A DNA stretch of 16,658 bases, from the NCBI GenBank assembly GCA_937951995.1, contig CALGAG010000184.1, positions 1 to 16,658 of the forward strand. The letters run 5' to 3'. The notes beneath the pieces were generated by a model. That model saw only the letters and a list, made by a program, of their open reading frames with translations, was not told where the DNA came from and did not search any database. Made by a program: the position numbers and the translations under genes. Source of the DNA: an uncultured Bacillota bacterium (GTDB lineage Bacteria; Bacillota; Clostridia; Tissierellales; Tissierellaceae). Positions 1 through 7,243 of this stretch are shown here, piece by piece; position 1 is the stretch's first letter; each line of letters starts with the position of its first letter.

Positions 1-449
1 TGGATATTATCGCCACCATTATAAAGAAGAAGTTCAACCTGAACATCAGTACAGGACTGATGATCCTTAACACAACAATAATTTCTCTTTCATCTATATT
101 GTTTGGAATCTCCTCTGCCATGTACACAATAATTTCCATGTATGTTGGCTACCAGGTGGTGGACAAGGTTCAGATGGGACTGAATGTGAGAAAAAATGTG
201 TTTATAATCTCAGACAGGTCAGAGGAACTTTCCAGTGAAATCCTTACCAGACTCCATAGGGGTGTTACCCTTCTGGAAGGGACAGGAGCCTACACAAAGC
301 AAGGCAAGAAGGTTATCTACTGTATAGTAAACTCAAATGAGGTGGTAAAGCTGAAGGCACTGGTGGATAGGATTGACCCTACAGCCTTTCTTACCATCAA
401 TGATGTGGTTGAGGTTAGGGGTAGCGGGTTTGTAAATGAAGGGATCTAG
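1..449 (+). CDS. YitT/DUF2179 family membrane protein, 3' part only
   Basis: The reading frame is open from the window edge (first complete codon at position 3) to the TAG at 447-449, so the gene starts outside the window. The visible protein begins with GxDIIATIIKKK-like sequence followed by a hydrophobic segment (roughly codons for LNTTIISLSSILFG onward) and a second membrane stretch ending in VGYQVVDKVQMG. After this comes a soluble domain of about 80 residues (SDRSEELSSEI, then RGVTLLEGTGAYT, then NDVVEVRGSGF near the end). The membrane part followed by this domain is the arrangement of YitT-family proteins with a C-terminal DUF2179 domain. Their function is largely unknown. The ATG at 60 is internal, because the conserved sequence continues upstream of it. 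A terminator follows directly, so this is the last gene of its transcript. Confidence 0.85.
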   Translation, partial: DIIATIIKKKFNLNISTGLMILNTTIISLSSILFGISSAMYTIISMYVGYQVVDKVQMGLNVRKNVFIISDRSEELSSEILTRLHRGVTLLEGTGAYTKQGKKVIYCIVNSNEVVKLKALVDRIDPTAFLTINDVVEVRGSGFVNEGI

Positions 450-450
450 A

Positions 451-480
451 AGATCAGGGTTTAGTACCCTGGTCTTTAAT
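451..480 (+). terminator. Intrinsic terminator after the YitT-family gene
   Basis: A 10-bp stem (AGATCAGGGT at 451-460 with ACCCTGGTCT at 466-475, one G-T pair) closes a 5-base loop and is followed by TTTAAT. It begins two bases after the stop codon. The T tract is short, so termination may be partial. Confidence 0.7.
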
Positions 481-559
481 TATGGGTTTTCCCAGGTGAC
501 AACCAATACTTTTCAGAAGTTTTGATTACGGGAATTGGTCTAAATCAGGTGTTACGGAA

Positions 560-588
560 TTGGCAAAAAAGGGTAAATACTTTAAGAT
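560..588 (+). promoter_or_regulatory. Candidate sigma-A promoter for the CDF/thiol operon
   Basis: TTGGCA (560-565) is separated by 17 bases from TAAGAT (583-588). These match the sigma-A boxes at 5 of 6 and 4 of 6 positions. Transcription would start near 595, and a GGAGG ribosome binding site follows at 603-607 before the ATG at 613. It lies just after a terminator, where a new promoter is expected. The -10 match is only moderate. Confidence 0.45.
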
Positions 589-612
589 GGACAGTAAAGA
601 CTGGAGGACAAT

Positions 613-1812
613 ATGATTACCAATTGGCTATTGAAAATATCCCTTAAGGATCAGAAGGATTACCAGAATCCTGCAACCAGAAGAAGGGTTGGTTACCTGG
701 CAGGTGTTGTGGGGGTTGTTGTGAACCTTTTGCTCACAATCATTAAAATTTCAATAGGGCTTGTGATATCATCCATTGGGGTTATTGCAGATGGGGTCAA
801 CAACATGGCAGACTCAGCATCATCTGTTGTGACACTTGTTGGATTCAAGATATCCGGAATGCCTGCAGACAAGGAACATCCATACGGTCATGGCAGAGTT
901 GAATACATTTCCGCCCTAATAGTAGCATTTATGGTAATAATGGTGGGGATACAGTTCATAAGGTCCTCCGTGGGAAGGATACTTGATCCGGTGACGGTTA
1001 AGTTTGAGATTGTATCCTTTGTAATTCTGACCATATCAATACTATTCAAGGTGTGGCTGGCTTTGTTCAATAGAAACCTGGGAGAAAAAATCAACTCTCA
1101 GGGTCTCAAGGCCACTGCTACGGATGCCATGGGGGATGTTCTAATAACATCGGTTGTTGTCATGTCAATATTTTTTGGCCAGTTTACGGAAATTCCCGTG
1201 GATGGAGTGGTAGGTGTACTTGTTTCACTTTTCATAATCTATGCAGGCTATAGTCTGGTCAAGGATACTGTTAGCCCTTTGATTGGAGAGGCACCTTCTG
1301 AGGAACTGATTGCGTCGGTCTATTTGGACCTTATGGAATATGAATATATTACAGGATCACATGACCTGATAATACACTCCTATGGAGCAGGAAGAACAAT
1401 GGCTACAGTTGATGTTGAGTTCCCCGCTACCATTGATGTTGTAACCATACATGATGTAATCGACAGGGCTGAAAGGGAGCTGGGAGAAAAGTATAACATG
1501 ACCCTGGTGATTCACATGGATCCACTGGGACCTGAGAGCGTTGAACGGTACCAGTTGCGGAAGCAGGTCAAGAAGATAGTGAAGGCTGATGAAAGGGTCC
1601 ACTCAATCCATGATTTTCAAGTCCTGGAGGAGGGAGATCAAAGAATTGTTGAGTTCCACACTGTGGTAACAGATGACAACCTTTCTGGAGACAAGGAATA
1701 TGAAGGCCTTAAGAAGGAACTTGAAGACGCTGTGGATAGGGAGATTGAAGGCTTTAAGTGTAGGATTATTCTGGATATAGATTTTAACGGGGAGAGAGAG
1801 AATGACATATAA
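613..1812 (+). CDS. Cation diffusion facilitator (CDF) metal exporter, Mn-type metal site
   Basis: This 399-residue protein is a proton-coupled divalent metal exporter of the inner membrane. The N-terminal half has about six membrane segments (residues ~25-220). The CDF signature is clear: TM2 carries ADGVNNMAD, and PADKEHPYGHG lies at 84-94. Aligned by eye with E. coli YiiP, the four transport-site ligands are N63 and D67 in TM2 and D171 and D175 in TM5. Zn transporters normally have histidine in TM5; an N-D/D-D set is the arrangement reported for the streptococcal Mn exporter MntE, so Mn2+ (or Fe2+) export is inferred. The soluble C-terminal part (~residues 225-399) is longer than in YiiP and probably holds the usual dimerisation domain plus a second alpha/beta domain. 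GGAGG at 603-607 supports the ATG. Its last 11 bases overlap the next gene, implying coupled translation. Confidence 0.9.
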   Translation: MITNWLLKISLKDQKDYQNPATRRRVGYLAGVVGVVVNLLLTIIKISIGLVISSIGVIADGVNNMADSASSVVTLVGFKISGMPADKEHPYGHGRVEYISALIVAFMVIMVGIQFIRSSVGRILDPVTVKFEIVSFVILTISILFKVWLALFNRNLGEKINSQGLKATATDAMGDVLITSVVVMSIFFGQFTEIPVDGVVGVLVSLFIIYAGYSLVKDTVSPLIGEAPSEELIASVYLDLMEYEYITGSHDLIIHSYGAGRTMATVDVEFPATIDVVTIHDVIDRAERELGEKYNMTLVIHMDPLGPESVERYQLRKQVKKIVKADERVHSIHDFQVLEEGDQRIVEFHTVVTDDNLSGDKEYEGLKKELEDAVDREIEGFKCRIILDIDFNGERENDI

Positions 1813-3088
1813 GAAGAAGCTGGATATGATAGAGAACTACATCAGGAGCGGTGAAAAAGAGAGGCAGGACTTCAGGGTAGGAGTTGAAATGGAGCATTTT
1901 GTAATCTGGAAGGATTCTCTAAAGACAGTATCCTACTATGGCAGGGACGGGGTGGAGGAAATACTCAGAGACCTGCTGCCAAAGGGGTGGAAGGGGACCT
2001 ATGAGGGTGATCATCTCTTGGGGCTTAGGAAGAATGACATTGCAATAACCCTTGAGCCTGGTAGCCAGCTTGAGGTGAGCATAGACTCCGCCAGGGACAT
2101 CAAGGACCTGGAAAAGGGTTATCTGGAATTTTTGTCAGAAATCACACCACTCCTTGAAAAAAGAAATCAGGTTCTTGTTACCCTGGGCTACCATCCAGTT
2201 ACCAGGATTGATGAAATAAGGCTTCTACCAAAAAAGAGGTATGACCTGATGTTCAACTATTTCAAGACTAAGGGGTCCCATGCACACAACATGATGAAGG
2301 GAACAGGTGCATTTCAGGTGGCCATAGATTACAGTGATGAAAAGGACTACCACAAAAAATTCAGGGTGTTGAATGCCTTGGCTCCTGTTTTTTACGGGAT
2401 TTTCGAGAATGCCCTCTTCTTCGAGGGGGAGCCCTGCAAGACCCACAATTTAAGGGCCTATGTCTGGATGAACTGCGACAATGACAGGGCAGGACTTGTT
2501 GAGGGGTCCCTGGATGTGGCCTTCGGATACGAGGATTATGCCAGGTATATACTGGAAAAACCTCCGATTTTCACTGTTAGAAATGGAGACGTTATCCCTA
2601 CGGGGGATAGGAAGGTCAAGGATATTTTGGACCCTGAGTCGACGAAAAAGGATGAGTTGGACCATCTGATGACCATGTTCTTTCCAGATGTTAGAACAAA
2701 GAGATACATTGAAATAAGAATGATGGATTCCATTCCATACCCATTGAATTTTTCGGCTGTTGGGCTGGTGAAGGGACTTTTCTACAACCAGGACAAACTG
2801 GACAAGCTTTATGACTTTGTGGGGGATATCACCATGGACCAGGTACTGGATACAAAGGTGGAGATGCTGGAGAAGGGCATGGAGGCAAAGCTGAAGGGAA
2901 TGACCCTGCTTCAGATTGGAAAGTGGCTACTGGACCTGGCATATGAAGGTTTGGACCAGGAGGAAAGGACATATCTTATACCTCTGGAAGACCTTCTTAT
3001 ACAGGGCAAGAACCCATATATCCACACAAGGGACAGGTTTGAAAAGGGTGACAGGAAGTATGCAATAGAATGGACAATGCACGAATAA
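1802..3088 (+). CDS. gshA: Glutamate-cysteine ligase, GCS2/plant-type family
   Basis: This 428-residue cytoplasmic enzyme is predicted to join L-glutamate and L-cysteine with ATP to give gamma-glutamylcysteine, the first step of glutathione-type thiol synthesis. Supporting motifs are GVEMEHF at 27-33 (acidic metal/ATP ligands E29 and E31), TLEPGSQLEVS at 83-93 (the equivalent of the LEPGGQ motif of plant-type GCS), MMKGTGAFQVAIDY at 164-177, and YIEIRMMDS in the C-terminal third. Length fits the GCS2 family, not the E. coli GshA or the long GshAB fusion type. The start overlaps the CDF gene by 11 bases and has a GGGGAG ribosome binding site at 1789-1794. Substrates other than cysteine cannot be excluded, because carboxylate-amine ligases of this fold vary in substrate. 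Confidence 0.82.
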   Translation: MTYKKKLDMIENYIRSGEKERQDFRVGVEMEHFVIWKDSLKTVSYYGRDGVEEILRDLLPKGWKGTYEGDHLLGLRKNDIAITLEPGSQLEVSIDSARDIKDLEKGYLEFLSEITPLLEKRNQVLVTLGYHPVTRIDEIRLLPKKRYDLMFNYFKTKGSHAHNMMKGTGAFQVAIDYSDEKDYHKKFRVLNALAPVFYGIFENALFFEGEPCKTHNLRAYVWMNCDNDRAGLVEGSLDVAFGYEDYARYILEKPPIFTVRNGDVIPTGDRKVKDILDPESTKKDELDHLMTMFFPDVRTKRYIEIRMMDSIPYPLNFSAVGLVKGLFYNQDKLDKLYDFVGDITMDQVLDTKVEMLEKGMEAKLKGMTLLQIGKWLLDLAYEGLDQEERTYLIPLEDLLIQGKNPYIHTRDRFEKGDRKYAIEWTMHE

Positions 3089-3100
3089 TGGGGTGAAGCT

Positions 3101-4423
3101 ATGACAGGTGAAAAATACCAAAAAATGTACCTGGAGATGGTTCTCAACAACCAGGAGAGGTACTTGGATGATTATCAGAAGACAGTGGAGAGGGTGGCCA
3201 ATTCAACTGCAATATACAAGAACAAGCCTGTACCATTTCTATACAATCCAATGTTTTTTTCTCGGATGGAGGAAGAAGACCTTAAATGGATTGGGAGTAT
3301 GATCATGGAGATAGGTGAGAGTGTAACAGATAGGTTTATTCAGGACCAGGATTTCAGGAAAAAGTTTGGCTTTCCAGACTTTATCGAAAGGATGATACTA
3401 AGGGAAAACAGGTATGGTGTCCACGTTCCCGTAGGAAGATTCGATGTTTTCTACAAGGACAGAGACAACTTCAAGTTCTGTGAGCTAAACACCGACGGAT
3501 CATCCGCCATGAACGAGGACAATACAATCGGGGATATCCTCCTCAGGTCCAGGGCATTGGAGGACTTTGGACGGAAGTATGACCTGAGAAATCCGGAGCT
3601 TATCAAAAGCTGGGTTAAAGAATCCATAAGCATATATGGCGAATGGGATGAAACTGGTAAAAAACCAAATGTTGCGATTGTTGATTTCAAAGAAAGCGGA
3701 ACTTCAGCAGAGTTTCAGCTGTTCAAGGAAGCCTATGAAAACCAGGGCTTCAGCTGCATCATAGCAGATCCAAGAGATTTGGAATACAGGGATGGGGGAC
3801 TGTATCACAATGACTACAGGATAGACCTTATCTACAGAAGAATAGTCACCTTTGAACTAATTGAGAAGTATGACCAGGTGGAGGACTTTGTGGAGGCCTA
3901 TATGGATGACGCAGTTTGCGTAGTTGGAACCATAAGGTCCCAGGTGATCCACAACAAGATTTTCTTTAAGATCCTCCATGACCAGGATACCCTGGATGGA
4001 CTGAGGGAAGATCAAAGGGAATTTGTCAAAAGGCACATTCCCTTTACAGGTCTTTTCAAAGGGGAAGAGGAAGTGTTTCAGAAGGTCCTTAAGAACAAGG
4101 ATAGGTACATTGTTAAGCCCTTGGATATGAATGCATCCCAGGGTGTCTACCCAGGCAGGGATTTTGACCGGGAAAAGTGGGAGTCAATACTGAGGGATAC
4201 CTTTGACAGGGACTACATCTACCAGGAATTCGTAGACCCACACAAGAGAGACTTTGTCTATTATGAGGACGGCAGGTTCAAGGCAGAGAGCCTGGGCTCC
4301 ATTGTTGGGATATTCATGTACAATAGGCACTACAGGGGACTTTACACTAGACTTGGAAAGAACAATATCATATCTGGTGTAACCGAATACTACTGTGCTC
4401 CAAATATTATCGTAAACACGTAG
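3101..4423 (+). CDS. ATP-grasp ligase, glutathionylspermidine-synthase-like
   Basis: This 440-residue protein resembles the ATP-grasp C-N ligases of the glutathionylspermidine synthase type. The acidic ELNTDGSSAMNED stretch at 128-140, VKPLDMNASQGVYPG at 338-352 (the likely nucleotide-binding lysine and flexible loop), YQEFVDPHKR at 374-383 and YRGLYTRLGKNNIIS at 411-425 are in the order expected for that fold. No amidase (CHAP-type) domain is present, so it is a synthetase-only protein. It follows the glutamate-cysteine ligase after 12 bases, with GGGGTGA at 3090-3096 as ribosome binding site, so it probably acts on gamma-glutamylcysteine. The second substrate could be glycine (replacing GshB) or an amine; the sequence does not decide. 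The stop codon lies within the left arm of the following terminator hairpin. Confidence 0.7.
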   Translation: MTGEKYQKMYLEMVLNNQERYLDDYQKTVERVANSTAIYKNKPVPFLYNPMFFSRMEEEDLKWIGSMIMEIGESVTDRFIQDQDFRKKFGFPDFIERMILRENRYGVHVPVGRFDVFYKDRDNFKFCELNTDGSSAMNEDNTIGDILLRSRALEDFGRKYDLRNPELIKSWVKESISIYGEWDETGKKPNVAIVDFKESGTSAEFQLFKEAYENQGFSCIIADPRDLEYRDGGLYHNDYRIDLIYRRIVTFELIEKYDQVEDFVEAYMDDAVCVVGTIRSQVIHNKIFFKILHDQDTLDGLREDQREFVKRHIPFTGLFKGEEEVFQKVLKNKDRYIVKPLDMNASQGVYPGRDFDREKWESILRDTFDRDYIYQEFVDPHKRDFVYYEDGRFKAESLGSIVGIFMYNRHYRGLYTRLGKNNIISGVTEYYCAPNIIVNT

Positions 4424-4458
4424 AAATGACCGGGAAATCCCGGTCATTTCTACGTGTT
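4415..4458. terminator. Bidirectional terminator between convergent operons
   Basis: A perfect 20-bp inverted repeat (left arm 4415-4434, right arm 4439-4458) encloses a 4-base loop AAAT at 4435-4438. The left arm contains the stop codon of the ATP-grasp gene. The minus-strand NifX-like gene ends ten bases beyond the right arm. No long T tract follows on the plus side; on the minus side the stem is followed by a short TTTACG run. Its position at the meeting point of two convergent operons indicates shared termination or transcript-end protection. Confidence 0.75.
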
Positions 4459-4468
4459 AGAATATACA

Positions 4469-4807
4469 TCAATGATTGTGGTCCTCGCAAAGGGAGCCTG
4501 TGGACTGGAGAGTGTTATCCACATAGCTCTCAGCGACCTTTTCAATTGGTCCCGAGGCACCACAGATTACCTTGATCCCGTTTCTTGTGAACAGGTCTGA
4601 AGCACTTTGACCCATTCCTCCTGCGATTATTACATCAATGCCCTTTTCGTGGAGATATACTGGCAGAAATCCTGGCTTGTGACCTGGATTCATAATGGTA
4701 TCCCATCCGGTCACACCATTTCCATCAGTGGTAAAGCACTCAAAGGCTTCACAGTGTCCAAAATGCTGAGCAACCTTCTTTTTATCCGATGCTATGGCTA
4801 TCTTCAT
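4469..4807 (-). CDS. NifX/NafY-type (PF02579) iron-molybdenum cofactor-binding-like protein
   Basis: This 112-residue single-domain protein belongs to the dinitrogenase iron-molybdenum cofactor biosynthesis fold: it starts MKIAIASDKKKVAQHFGHC, with HFGHCEAFE at 15-23 and the GGMGQSASDLF turn in the middle. In the same family is the Desulfovibrio orange protein (ORP), which holds a Mo-Cu sulfide cluster. Possible metal or cluster ligands are H15, H18, C19, C24 and the C-terminal CEDHNH tail. It is the last gene of the five-gene minus-strand operon; its start overlaps the upstream ATPase gene by 4 bases (ATGA), with an AAAGGAGG ribosome binding site. No nitrogenase genes are present, so a role in nitrogen fixation is unlikely. 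Function is inferred only from family and context. Confidence 0.85.
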   Translation of the reverse strand: MKIAIASDKKKVAQHFGHCEAFECFTTDGNGVTGWDTIMNPGHKPGFLPVYLHEKGIDVIIAGGMGQSASDLFTRNGIKVICGASGPIEKVAESYVDNTLQSTGSLCEDHNH

Positions 4808-5679
4808 ATTTCGTCCTCCTTTAAATTGATTAATCCCAATACCCCCACCAATATCTCTTCTATTGCATCCCGTGCAGGTCCTTTCTTGTCCACAAGGGTT
4901 TTTCCCTGATTTACTAGACTGACCGTTTCTCTGTCATATGGTATCTTTCCCAGAAGTGGGATGCCTTTGTCCTTACAGAAATTTTCAATTATTTTTGTAT
5001 TCTCCAAGTGGAGGTCATATTTGTTTATGCAAACTGAAACTCCTGCAGGAAAGCCCCTAGATGTTTCAACTATTCGTTCCATATCACTGAAGCCTGAAAG
5101 TGTAGGCTCTGCCACAAGAACCACAAGGTCCACACCGCTGATGGATGCAATTACAGGGCATCCAATTCCTGGAGAACCGTCAATTATGGCTAGGGGTGCC
5201 TTTTCATGCCAATTCTTTAAGGGTTTTTTAACCTGGGTTACAAGTAGCCCCGAGTTTCCGCTTCCCATGCATAGGTCTGCAGTGGAGAAAATATGATCAT
5301 TCTCATGAAGTGTGAGATGTCCAGTAACCCTATCTACCATCTCTATGGCATCAGCAGGGCATACAAGCTGGCATACAGCACAACCTTCGCAGGCAAACCT
5401 GTCAACAGTATATACATCCGTCACATCTATTGCATCAAACCGACACTTCTGTCTGCACAGATCGCAGGAAATGCATTTGTCCGTATGGATCTGCGCCGCT
5501 GGGAGCCCGTAGAAATCAGATTTGTTTGGCTCCAGCTTTTCATCCATAACAAGATGAAGGTTTGGAGCATCCACATCGCAGTCAGCATATGCTTTTGCTC
5601 CTGAGAGTTTTATCAATGAACTGGAAAGCGTGGTCTTACCTGTTCCACCCTTACCGCTAAGTATAAGTACCTGCTTCAT
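4804..5679 (-). CDS. ParA/MinD-type ATPase with two inserted [4Fe-4S] ferredoxin motifs (first of a pair)
   Basis: This 291-residue cytoplasmic protein has the deviant Walker A motif SGKGGTGKTT at 8-17 and the DCDVDAPN switch at 33-40. It has an inserted bacterial ferredoxin domain with two four-cysteine motifs: C69, C72, C75, C79 and C97, C100, C103, C107. The ATPase fold resumes with AIIDGSPGIGCP and VAEPT. Homologous ATPases sit in the ORP loci of sulfate reducers and beside NifX-like genes in many anaerobes; by analogy with Mrp/NBP35 a role in metal-cluster assembly or transfer is inferred. It follows its sister ATPase with a 4-base overlap and has a strong AGGAGGTG ribosome binding site. 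The pair may form a heterodimer. Confidence 0.9.
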   Translation of the reverse strand: MKQVLILSGKGGTGKTTLSSSLIKLSGAKAYADCDVDAPNLHLVMDEKLEPNKSDFYGLPAAQIHTDKCISCDLCRQKCRFDAIDVTDVYTVDRFACEGCAVCQLVCPADAIEMVDRVTGHLTLHENDHIFSTADLCMGSGNSGLLVTQVKKPLKNWHEKAPLAIIDGSPGIGCPVIASISGVDLVVLVAEPTLSGFSDMERIVETSRGFPAGVSVCINKYDLHLENTKIIENFCKDKGIPLLGKIPYDRETVSLVNQGKTLVDKKGPARDAIEEILVGVLGLINLKEDEI

Positions 5680-6512
5680 ACAGACACCTCCTCATGAATT
5701 CTACTGAGAAGATCTGTAAACATATTTCTGTATTCATCCTTCTGGTCAGACGCAATAATCCCCTCTGCATTGTACCTTCCAAGCTCGTCGCTCCAAGGAA
5801 TCCTTAGGAGAATATCCAGGCCCTTTTCCCTGCAGTAGTCCTCTGACGGATTCTCATCACCCAGGGTCTTGTTAAGTACGATTCCCATGGGCTTTTCAAA
5901 AAGGGTGACAAGCTCGTGGACCATCTTCAGGTTATGGGCTCCGAATATTGAAGGCTCAGCAACAAGAAGACAATAATCCGCATCCTTTATGGAATCCATC
6001 ACAACACAGGAACTTCCAGGGGGACAGTCTATGACCACGGACTCCTCCTCAGAAACTCTTTGCAGCAGTTCTCCTATGATTGCTGTTCCTGATTCCTCAC
6101 CTGTGTTTAGTATCCCGGTGTAAAGTGTGGTGTCTTCATAGGATCGCTTCTCAGTCTTGCCTATTTCTCTTGGAATCTCCTTGATTGCATTCTGTGGACA
6201 GATTATCTCGCAGCCACCGCAGGAGTGACATATCTTTTCAAAAACCAGAACCCTCTTACCCGTGTATGCTAGAGCGTTGAACTGGCAGAAATCCACACAT
6301 TTCTTACAGCCGTCACAGAGCTTGTGGTCTATTACAGGTATGGGGAGGGCAACCGGATTGGTCTCAAGGACCGGACCCTTTAGAAACAGATGGCCGTTTG
6401 GTTCCTCCACATCACAGTCCAGATATATTGAGCCTTCTATAACTCTGGAGAGATTTGTGGATACAAAGGTCTTCCCAGTGCCTCCCTTACCACTTAAAAC
6501 TGCGATCTTCAT
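5676..6512 (-). CDS. ParA/MinD-type ATPase with two inserted [4Fe-4S] ferredoxin motifs (second of a pair)
   Basis: This 278-residue protein is a diverged paralogue of its downstream neighbour. It has the deviant Walker A GKGGTGKTF at 8-16, the DCDVEEPN switch at 32-39, and a ferredoxin insert with C66, C69, C72, C76 and C95, C98, C101, C105. The catalytic aspartate region reads VVIDCPPGSSC. The start ATG lies two bases after the stop of the NifX-like gene and lacks a good ribosome binding site at the right distance, so translation probably depends on coupling to that gene. Together the two ATPases supply paired P-loop and Fe-S modules, as in other anaerobe clusters with NifX-like partners. 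The client protein is unknown. Confidence 0.9.
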   Translation of the reverse strand: MKIAVLSGKGGTGKTFVSTNLSRVIEGSIYLDCDVEEPNGHLFLKGPVLETNPVALPIPVIDHKLCDGCKKCVDFCQFNALAYTGKRVLVFEKICHSCGGCEIICPQNAIKEIPREIGKTEKRSYEDTTLYTGILNTGEESGTAIIGELLQRVSEEESVVIDCPPGSSCVVMDSIKDADYCLLVAEPSIFGAHNLKMVHELVTLFEKPMGIVLNKTLGDENPSEDYCREKGLDILLRIPWSDELGRYNAEGIIASDQKDEYRNMFTDLLSRIHEEVSV

Positions 6513-6514
6513 AT

Positions 6515-6874
6515 TTAGTGCTTGTGAAACCCTTCGTGGATATCATTCAGCTGCTCAAGCTTGCCATCCCTAAACAGGAGCACATTACCCATAAGACTTC
6601 CATCCACAGACTTGAAAAGATCCATGTTTGAATCTTTCAAGACCATGGCTGCATTCTCTCCAAGCTGAGGAGATATTACAACTTCGGCCTTTTGGTCAAC
6701 AAGAATCTGTGCAGCCTTTACACCTGCTCCACCCTGGGCGGTTGCAGCGGTATTCTGAACAAAATGTCCTGATCTCATCTCCTCGTCATAGATAAAATAA
6801 TATGGTGCCCTACCGAATGAACCACTGACAGGTCCATTCATATCCTCAATATCTGCTGGTATGCCTATTATCAT
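6515..6874 (-). CDS. NifX/ORP-like (PF02579) protein, promoter-proximal copy
   Basis: This 119-residue protein has the same fold as the last gene of the operon but is clearly diverged. It begins MIIGIPADIEDMNGPVSGSFG, with RAPYYFIYDEE at 23-33, and continues with the NTAATAQGGAG loop and KAAEVVISPQLG-like core (here QKAEVVISPQLG). It has no cysteine, unlike the downstream copy, so any bound metal cluster would need other ligands or sulfide. The C terminus ends in HEGFHKH. Start choice: AGGAGGT lies 8 bases before the ATG at 6874, and another ATG three codons nearer runs straight into a stop. The gene follows the DUF5320 gene after 11 bases. It resembles the Desulfovibrio ORP family, but a Mo-Cu cluster is not shown. 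Confidence 0.85.
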   Translation of the reverse strand: MIIGIPADIEDMNGPVSGSFGRAPYYFIYDEEMRSGHFVQNTAATAQGGAGVKAAQILVDQKAEVVISPQLGENAAMVLKDSNMDLFKSVDGSLMGNVLLFRDGKLEQLNDIHEGFHKH

Positions 6875-6885
6875 TCCATGACCTC

Positions 6886-7197
6886 CTATTCAGTATCCAT
6901 CTTTGCCAGAGCTTCCTTAACTGCAGCAAGTTGGTCTTCAAGATATGCCAGATCCTCTTCCAGCATTTCCTTTTCAGTTCCTACGGGCATATCGTAATAG
7001 GCCGGACCAAATGCTGGCCCTCTTCGAAAACCCATACCCCGTCCATAGCCAACGCCTCTTCCATAACCCAGGGCACGTCCATAACCTGCTCCTCGTCCGT
7101 AGCCCATTCCTCCATACGCTCTCTGAGCACAATATCCCATACCCTTACCGGTGAATGGGCCAGTGCCCATTGGTCCTGTCATATCAAATCTTGGCAT
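6886..7197 (-). CDS. DUF5320-type glycine-rich protein with GYGRGx repeats
   Basis: This 103-residue protein opens with MPRFDMTGPMGTGPFTGKG and GYCA, the N-terminal signature of DUF5320 proteins, which are commonly encoded beside NifX-like and ferredoxin-ATPase genes in anaerobes. The middle (residues 32-60) is about five copies of a hexapeptide of the form G-Y/F-G/R-R-G/A-x, rich in arginine and tyrosine. The end (residues ~74-101) is acidic and charged and should form a coiled coil (EMLEEDLAYLEDQL). It has only one cysteine (C23). No enzymatic motif is present, so a scaffold, adaptor or oligomerising role is plausible but unproven. It is the first gene of the operon, with an AAGGAG ribosome binding site and a Fur-like operator upstream. 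Confidence 0.85.
   Translation of the reverse strand: MPRFDMTGPMGTGPFTGKGMGYCAQRAYGGMGYGRGAGYGRALGYGRGVGYGRGMGFRRGPAFGPAYYDMPVGTEKEMLEEDLAYLEDQLAAVKEALAKMDTE
7018..7104 (-). repeat. Tandem 18-bp repeats encoding GYGRGx hexapeptides
   Basis: About five in-frame 18-base units inside the DUF5320 gene encode successive G-Y-G-R-G/A-x hexapeptides, the last degenerate (GFRRG). Variation is mostly at the sixth residue (A, L, V, M). The unit length makes in-frame expansion or contraction easy. Confidence 0.75.
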
Positions 7198-7216
7198 AAT
7201 AATACTCCTTCCTAAT

Positions 7217-7231
7217 TGATAATGATTATCT
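7217..7231 (-). promoter_or_regulatory. Fur-family operator (7-1-7 type)
   Basis: TGATAATGATTATCT contains the perfect inverted repeat GATAAT-G-ATTATC and matches the Fur 7-1-7 motif TGATAATNATTATCA except at the last base. On the minus strand it lies about 6-20 bases after the expected transcription start and ahead of the ribosome binding site, so a bound repressor would block the promoter of the DUF5320-NifX-ATPase operon. PerR and Zur sites are related; the GATAAT half-site fits Fur best. Confidence 0.7.
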
Positions 7232-7243
7232 CCTTCTACCTTT

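Noticed and set aside
4469..6874. Nitrogen fixation genes, suggested by the NifX-like proteins
   Set aside because: No nitrogenase, NifB radical SAM or NifEN is present; the context matches ORP-like clusters instead.
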